The notes beneath the pieces are model-generated. The model was not told the DNA's origin. It saw nothing but the letters and a program-made list of their open reading frames with translations, and did not search any database. Made by a program: the position numbers and the translations under genes. A DNA stretch of 28,343 bases from CAYRFU01 sp964423525 (lineage in GTDB: Bacteria > Vulcanimicrobiota > Xenobia > Xenobiales > JADMJV01): NCBI GenBank assembly GCA_964423525.1, contig CAYRFU010000045.1:1-28343 (forward strand), written 5' to 3'. This document shows positions 24,549-28,343 of the stretch, piece by piece. The stretch's first letter is position 1; the number at the start of each line of letters is the position of its first letter.

Positions 24549-24620
24549 ATGGCTGTGGCTGGAGGTGCCATCGGCCTGGGTCTCGGAATTCTGGCCGACA
24601 AGAACCTGGCTAAGGCTTGA
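24549..24620 (+). other. Possible vestigial 3' end of a membrane-protein gene, or a 23-residue peptide
   Basis: A short frame starts at ATG 24549 and encodes 23 residues with a Gly/Ala/Leu/Ile-rich hydrophobic core and a charged end (DKNLAKA). The same frame is open upstream to a TAA in repeat copy 2. It reads like the last transmembrane tail of a protein whose remainder is gone. No ribosome-binding site was seen at useful spacing. It may be chance. Confidence 0.25.
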
Positions 24621-24659
24621 CAGGGCCCTCACCGGACGGCCTCCGCGGAACAGGCTAGG

Positions 24660-25361
24660 TTAACGACCGAGCTGAAAAGGCACTTTCAGAGAGTCAGGAT
24701 AGAGATGGCGGGTCCGACTACGGTAACTATACGACGATCTGAAAAGCCGCTCGGCCTTGGCCCGGTTACCGGTGAACGGCTTCTTGGCCCTCAAAAAGCC
24801 GCTCACTAGCAGGACGGACTGAGGCCGTGAGAAGTAGGTCCGATACTCATTCTCGACTACGGGGTGCATCAGGTCAAAGTTCTCGAACACGACCGACTTG
24901 AAGCGAGTGAAATCTCCTTGGTCGGCGCTGGAAGCTTTGAGGGTGGCCAAAGCCACCTCGGCCTGGANNNNNNNNNNCGTAATGGCCGCCTGGCGCGCCT
25001 GTTCCAACTTACGCCGAGCCTCTTCTCGTTGAGGTCGATAGAGATAGTCATCGGTGCCATCCCAGCCCAGGAGATGCAGACCTTCGCTGTAGACCAGCCG
25101 GGACTTTAGGGCGTCAGAGCTGTCCACGGAAGTGGCCACGACGCGCTCGCGAATCCTTTCCATTTCTTGCTCGCCCTCCTGCTTGACGCGTTGGCGTTGA
25201 ATGGGCAAGTCTCGCTCGAGCACAAGAATATCACTCTTGGGCTCCTTCAGGGCCTGACGATACCAGTGGTCACTCAAGTCTTGACCCCAGTGAAACAGAT
25301 AAAACACCAGGGGCACCAGCAAGAGAAACGAGAACTGTTTGAGCCAATCAACCTTCTTCAC
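24660..25361 (-). CDS. Membrane-anchored protein of the graspetide operon, function unknown
   Basis: About 233 residues, interrupted by a ten-N gap that leaves about four residues unknown and the frame across the gap unproven. One N-terminal membrane helix (about 9-26, LLLVPLVFYLF) is followed by a charged, probably coiled-coil stretch (about 48-75) and a helical region with EEARRKLEQARQAA. The C-terminal part is basic and rich in Ser, Tyr and Arg. No family was recognised. It starts with a GTG 6 bases after the second ATP-grasp gene, so it is almost certainly the last gene of that operon. A role in export, anchoring or immunity is only guilt by association. Confidence 0.7.
   Translation of the reverse strand: MKKVDWLKQFSFLLLVPLVFYLFHWGQDLSDHWYRQALKEPKSDILVLERDLPIQRQRVKQEGEQEMERIRERVVATSVDSSDALKSRLVYSEGLHLLGWDGTDDYLYRPQREEARRKLEQARQAAITXXXXQAEVALATLKASSADQGDFTRFKSVVFENFDLMHPVVENEYRTYFSRPQSVLLVSGFLRAKKPFTGNRAKAERLFRSSYSYRSRTRHLYPDSLKVPFQLGR
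24968..24977. other. Assembly gap (10 Ns)
   Basis: Ten consecutive undetermined bases lie inside the membrane-anchored protein gene. A fixed run of ten Ns is a common scaffolder placeholder, so the true distance and frame here are not known. Confidence 0.99.
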
Positions 25362-25367
25362 CGCTCT

Positions 25368-26384
25368 TTAGGTTTCCCCGCCGGCTAACAGTTCCCCTCT
25401 GCACCAGGGCCAGCTCGGCACCCGCGGAGCCTTCCCGACCAAAACCTCGGCTAAGGCCTCGTCGATGGGAAGGCCGTGGTGCTGGGCCAACCATAGCCAC
25501 TCCCCGCCAGCGTTGATTTCCAGGAAGAGCAGCTCCTCGTCAGGAGTCAGAACAAAGTCTGCGGCGGCGTAGTTCAAGCCGAACTCTTCCGTCAGCCTCA
25601 GCAGGGCCCGCTCGGTCTGGGAAGGCAACTGAAAGGGCACCCACTCCAACAGCGTTCCCATCCCGTCACGCCGCCAATCGACTTCGGTTCGTTTGGCTTT
25701 CTGGGAGTCGATAGCGGCCGAAAAGACCCGCTGGCCCACCACCGTCGAGCGGATATCGAATCTCTTGGGAATCAGCTCCTGAAAAATCATGGGAGCGTAG
25801 CGGAGACTTTCTATCTCAGCAAAGTTCTCTTCGGTCACCTCGGTAGTGAAAACGACCTGCTCCTGACCGTCACGGTAGAGGGCGAAAGAGGATTGCATCT
25901 TGGTGATCATCCGCCCGTTCAAGGAGCGATAGAACTGCTTGACCGTCTCCGGATCGTTACTAAAAATTGTCCGGGGAATCGCCATCCCGAACTGAGCCGC
26001 CTTCTTAAGCTGGAGCTCTTTATGATCGGTTTTCCGAACACAGATGAGGGGATCGAGCTGAAAGCAGTCGAGGCTAGCTATGGCTCCGTAAAGGGTTCGC
26101 CGCGCTTCATGGACACAGGCGTCTCGGGCCTCGCCCAATTCCAACGGGAGCCGACCGCCAGCAAAATAGCGCCGATACCAGAGAGCCGAAACGTGGTCCA
26201 GGTAGAAAGTTTCTCCCTGAGTCGTCAATCGGCCCGGGCCCTGGGGATTTGTGGTCAAACGGACTTCGAGGGGATACAAGTCGGTATCGAGCCGCACCAC
26301 CTCTGCTCCGCGTTTCTTTAACTCTTCGGTGACCCGCCGAACACAGTCGTTATCGTCACTTCGGGTGACGATCAAAACACTCAT
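25368..26384 (-). CDS. mdnC: ATP-grasp graspetide ligase, MdnC/MvdD-like (lactone-forming)
   Basis: This 338-residue enzyme resembles MdnC/MvdD of microviridin pathways. Shared features are MSVLIVTRSDDN at the N-terminus, RLDTDLYPLE (31-40), ALWYRR (67-72), FQLDPL (108-113), SNDPETVKQF (142-151), FQELIPKRFDIR (201-212) and AAIDSQ. The ATP-grasp active site shows Lys162 in ITKM, Asp276 and LFLEINAGGEW with Glu289 and Asn291. In known systems this ligase uses ATP to activate side-chain carboxylates and form Thr-Asp and Ser-Glu esters, the first two rings. The ATG overlaps the preceding ligase gene by 4 bases (ATGA). The 22 codons upstream of the ATG are antisense-like and were excluded. Confidence 0.9.
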   Translation of the reverse strand: MSVLIVTRSDDNDCVRRVTEELKKRGAEVVRLDTDLYPLEVRLTTNPQGPGRLTTQGETFYLDHVSALWYRRYFAGGRLPLELGEARDACVHEARRTLYGAIASLDCFQLDPLICVRKTDHKELQLKKAAQFGMAIPRTIFSNDPETVKQFYRSLNGRMITKMQSSFALYRDGQEQVVFTTEVTEENFAEIESLRYAPMIFQELIPKRFDIRSTVVGQRVFSAAIDSQKAKRTEVDWRRDGMGTLLEWVPFQLPSQTERALLRLTEEFGLNYAAADFVLTPDEELLFLEINAGGEWLWLAQHHGLPIDEALAEVLVGKAPRVPSWPWCRGELLAGGET

Positions 26385-27340
26385 AAAGCTAACTCTTGGG
26401 CAATGGCCTGGCTGATCGGAAGGCCCAGGTCTCTTTCTAACATTCCCCACTCTCCAGCTTGATTGATCTCCAAGAAGTAGGGCTCTCCTTCTCCTGTGTC
26501 AATGAAGTCGAGCACTCCGAACCGGAGCTCCAACCGTCGCATCAACTCGAGCACCTTGGCTTGGACCTCCTGTTCGAGGTCGACCTCGAACCATTGCAGG
26601 CCGTCATCGGGCGTCGCCTGCCGCCAATCCACAGCCAGAGGCCCGCTGCCGGGAATCTCAAGACCTCCGGCCAGGAAACGCTCGCCGACCACCACCACGC
26701 GGAACTCCTGTTTCTTGGCCAAGAAAGGCTGGAAGATCTGGGGCATAATCCGAAGACTCTGCATGGTTTCGAGATGCTCGGCCTCGACTAAGCAGGTATA
26801 GGCGAAGCGAGCATCAGCCTGCATAGACTGCACCGTGGGTTCCAATAGCTTGGTGATAATCCGCCCATGGAACGCGAAGAAGTCCTTCACTTCTTCAGGC
26901 CGATTGGTGACCAGGGTAGGGGGCACCCTGAGTCCTACCTGGCCAGCCAGATCAAGCTGCAACAGCTTCGACTCGGCCCGTCGGCCGGCCTCGATGGGAT
27001 TGAGCCAACGAGCCTCTTCCAGCCGACTGAGAGTCTCAAAGTAGAAGGTGCGAGCCGTCCTCGCGCATTGAGCCTCCACCTCGGCGGGGAGCCCGGGCGG
27101 CAAAGTCCCCGGCCAGAGACGACGGCACCAAATGGCCGACACCTGACTCAAATCAACAGACTGGGGTCCGACCCTCATCTCGAACTGGGGGTGACCGTTC
27201 CCGAATCCAGCCAGCAGCTGATGCTCCAGGGGAAACAGGTCGGTATTAACCCGCAGAAAGGGCTGCCCCATTTCGGCCAGGGCTTGGCCGACCCGGTCGA
27301 TGGTGAAGTAATCTTGGCTGTGCGTGAGAAGGAGGATCAA
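26381..27340 (-). CDS. mdnB: ATP-grasp graspetide ligase, MdnB/MvdC-like (lactam-forming)
   Basis: This 319-residue enzyme resembles MdnB/MvdC. Diagnostic segments are LLLTHSQDYFTIDRV (3-17), VNTDLFPLE (31-39), IWCRRLW (70-76), ITKLL with Lys164, DFIDTGEGEPYFLEIN (278-293) with Glu291 and Asn293, and the very typical EWGMLERDLGLPI near the end. In microviridin synthesis this enzyme closes the third ring, a Lys-Asp/Glu amide, after the esters are made. It is 48% to 50% similar in layout, not measured in identity, to its neighbour: a paralogous pair, as in other microviridin clusters. It overlaps both the precursor gene and the second ligase by 4 bases, so all three are translationally coupled. 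Confidence 0.9.
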   Translation of the reverse strand: MILLLTHSQDYFTIDRVGQALAEMGQPFLRVNTDLFPLEHQLLAGFGNGHPQFEMRVGPQSVDLSQVSAIWCRRLWPGTLPPGLPAEVEAQCARTARTFYFETLSRLEEARWLNPIEAGRRAESKLLQLDLAGQVGLRVPPTLVTNRPEEVKDFFAFHGRIITKLLEPTVQSMQADARFAYTCLVEAEHLETMQSLRIMPQIFQPFLAKKQEFRVVVVGERFLAGGLEIPGSGPLAVDWRQATPDDGLQWFEVDLEQEVQAKVLELMRRLELRFGVLDFIDTGEGEPYFLEINQAGEWGMLERDLGLPISQAIAQELAL

Positions 27341-27984
27341 ACGAAGACTTGACCGCCGCCGTCTTCACCATCGGAAGGGAACTTCAGGGTGGTCGCGATT
27401 CCGCCCGGTCCTCCCGGGATCTGACCACCGCCGTCCTCGTGGTCTGAAGGGGCTTTCAGGGTGACCGCAATAGGGGGCGTGCCGCCTCCGTCTTCGTGGT
27501 CCGAGGGGGCTTTCTGGGTCACGATGGGGCCGCCGATGGGTGGTCGACCTCCCCCGTCTTCGTGGTCTGAGGGAGCTTTCTGGGTCACGATAGGGCCTAT
27601 GGGACCACCAATAGGTGGTCGACCTCCCCCGTCTTCGTGGTCTGAAGGGGCTTTCTGGGTCACGATCGGTCCGGGCCCGCCCGGTTGACCGCCGCCACCG
27701 TCTTCAGCATCGCTGGGGAACTTGAGCGTGGTGGCTCCACCCCCTGGGTACTGGCCCTCGAGAAATTGCCACCAGAACGGTTGTCCTCCACCGTCTCCGC
27801 CCGCTCCTCCTCCCACCGAGCCGTTCCACTGTCCAAACAGCGAATCGAGCGCCTTCAGGAGTTGAAGCATCAAGTTGAGGGTGGTGGCTCGATTGGGCCC
27901 ACCGCTTCCTTGGGTCGGCGCTGTTCCTCCGAAAAACGGGGGTCGGACCGTGGAGTTTGGTTGCTGGGGCTGGATTGGATACAT
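27337..27984 (-). CDS. Six-core microviridin-type graspetide precursor peptide
   Basis: The 215-residue Gly/Pro-rich protein carries six copies of TxKxPSDxED, the microviridin core. They are at residues 86-95 (TLKFPSDAED), 109-118, 134-143 and 156-165 (all TQKAPSDHED), 175-184 (TLKAPSDHED) and 199-208 (TLKFPSDGED), each followed by GGG. PFWWQFLEGQ at 69-78 corresponds to the PFFARFL leader helix that microviridin ligases recognise. Residues 33-51 form a possible amphipathic helix. Spacing of T, K, S, D, E and D within each core equals that of microviridin, so T-D and S-E esters and a K-D amide are predicted. GAGGAG lies 7 bases before the ATG, and the two ligase genes overlap in turn. Confidence 0.92.
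   Translation of the reverse strand: MYPIQPQQPNSTVRPPFFGGTAPTQGSGGPNRATTLNLMLQLLKALDSLFGQWNGSVGGGAGGDGGGQPFWWQFLEGQYPGGGATTLKFPSDAEDGGGGQPGGPGPIVTQKAPSDHEDGGGRPPIGGPIGPIVTQKAPSDHEDGGGRPPIGGPIVTQKAPSDHEDGGGTPPIAVTLKAPSDHEDGGGQIPGGPGGIATTLKFPSDGEDGGGQVFV
27361..27729 (-). repeat. Tandem core-peptide repeats in the graspetide precursor
   Basis: The six core-coding units are at 27700-27729, 27631-27660, 27556-27585, 27490-27519, 27433-27462 and 27361-27390. Spacing varies (69, 75, 66, 57, 72 bases), always a multiple of three. Cores 2, 3 and 4 and their flanks are nearly identical in DNA, with only scattered differences over about 50 bases, which points to recent in-frame duplication. The outer cores 1 and 6 are more alike to each other (TLKF) than to the inner ones. 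Confidence 0.9.
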
Positions 27985-27991
27985 TGTTCAA

Positions 27992-27997
27992 CTCCTC
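27992..27997 (-). promoter_or_regulatory. Ribosome-binding site of the graspetide precursor
   Basis: GAGGAG on the minus strand, 7 bases before the ATG, is a strong Shine-Dalgarno. It fixes the start of the precursor and fits the need for much more precursor than enzyme. No convincing -35/-10 pair was found in the 100 bases upstream. Confidence 0.8.
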
Positions 27998-28067
27998 GGC
28001 CCTAAACTACCAAATCAAGATGAACAGCGTGTTACGGTTTTCCTACAATCTTTAACATCGTCCTCGC

Positions 28068-28086
28068 GTTGAAAGAAACTCTCAAC
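28068..28086. other. Hairpin between the channel gene and the graspetide operon
   Basis: On the minus strand GTTGAGAG and CTTTCAAC pair over eight positions (one G-U) around TTT, just after the stop of the channel gene. No T-run follows, so it is not a standard terminator. It could stabilise the 3' end of the upstream mRNA or be part of the operon's control region. Confidence 0.35.
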
Positions 28087-28087
28087 T

Positions 28088-28343
28088 CTAGCTATCAGAC
28101 TGGGTCTGCTGCAAGAAAATCATACGGTCGCCGGGTTCGATCGTCGAGTCATCGACTGGATTGAGTCGGATCTTCCCGTCACTCTTGATGACCCCGATAG
28201 TGAGAACGCGGCCTTGACGAAGCTTGGAGCGCACCTCCAGAAACGAAGCCGGCAACGAGATCGACTCAGGGGGATGACCGATCTCGATCTGCTGCCCCCA
28301 CCAGGAGAGAAGCTCGCGAACCACCTCTGACATACCCGGACGG
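28088..28343 (-). CDS. TrkA-C (RCK_C) domain protein, probable ion-channel C-terminus, partial
   Basis: At least 85 codons are inside the window and no stop interrupts the frame before the right edge. The sequence matches a TrkA-C domain: ISLPASFLEVRSKLRQGRVL, then TIGVIKSDGKIRLNP and a final STIEPGDRMIFL. The segment before it (MSEVVRELLSWWGQQIEI) resembles the linker that precedes this domain in CASTOR/RCK-type channels. The first Met at 28333 is therefore probably internal. Such domains bind small regulators of K+ or cation channels. It seems unrelated to the graspetide operon downstream. Confidence 0.7.
   Translation of the reverse strand, partial: RPGMSEVVRELLSWWGQQIEIGHPPESISLPASFLEVRSKLRQGRVLTIGVIKSDGKIRLNPVDDSTIEPGDRMIFLQQTQSDS

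Noticed and set aside
24410..24613. A 67-codon plus-strand frame across the tandem repeat
   Set aside because: It is Pro/Arg-rich repeat translation with no ribosome-binding site; the hydrophobic frame next to it is the more protein-like one.
27361..27729. CRISPR-like spaced repeats
   Set aside because: The repeats are in frame, encode the graspetide cores, have spacing in multiples of three and related linkers; there are no unique spacers or cas genes.
27337..27984. Gly/Pro-rich structural or collagen-like protein
   Set aside because: The repeated TxKxPSDxED motif, the PFWWQFLEGQ motif and two overlapping MdnB/MdnC-like genes explain it much better as a graspetide precursor.

Overview
The window looks like part of a contig from an uncultured diderm bacterium with a moderately GC-rich genome. 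The phylum cannot be fixed from sequence reading alone. The diderm reading rests on a COG4313-type outer-membrane protein (now a pseudogene), type IV pilus genes (prepilin, PilM, PilB) and several Sec-exported proteins. A run of ten Ns at 24968-24977 shows that this is a scaffolded assembly. No rRNA, tRNA, CRISPR array or insertion sequence was seen.

Left third, minus strand, housekeeping: partial fabG, fabH, rpmF and yceD form a fatty-acid/ribosome operon with its own sigma70-like promoter. Upstream lies a second tightly packed set: a secreted Ig-like protein, pyrG, a metallo-beta-lactamase-fold hydrolase and a small DUF6812-like protein. Divergent from these, an SF2 helicase is read from a near-consensus promoter so close to its ATG that the mRNA should be almost leaderless. 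A 1038-residue MFS-like/spermidine-synthase/TPR fusion and a HupE/UreJ-like membrane protein with an EF-hand follow.

Middle, disturbed: an LtaS-like sulfatase and a DUF4900/PilX-like pilus protein, both without their 5' halves, meet head to head near 11735. This is a rearrangement scar or an assembly chimera. Next come a bidirectional terminator, an XRE regulator, a large PrmC-like methyltransferase, a Cys-rich secreted protein, and the COG4313 pseudogene, which carries one frameshift and one nonsense codon. A cytoplasmic beta-propeller-like protein, an ABC-F ATPase and an unusual GspF-N/TM/ankyrin protein follow, then a prepilin facing pilM-pilB. The expected pilT, pilC and pilNOQ genes are not next to pilB; a 62-63 bp tandem repeat and a vestigial reading frame lie there instead.

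Right end, the most interesting part: a four-gene minus-strand operon for a microviridin-type graspetide. The 215-residue precursor carries six tandem cores of the form TxKxPSDxED, each followed by GGG, and a PFWWQFLEGQ leader-recognition motif. It is followed, with ATGA overlaps, by an MdnB/MvdC-like ATP-grasp ligase (predicted lactam former) and an MdnC/MvdD-like ATP-grasp ligase (predicted lactone former). A membrane-anchored protein of unknown function ends the operon. From microviridin chemistry, each core should become a tricyclic depsipeptide protease inhibitor. No transporter, GNAT acetyltransferase or protease gene for this system lies in the window. A TrkA-C-type channel fragment runs off the right edge.
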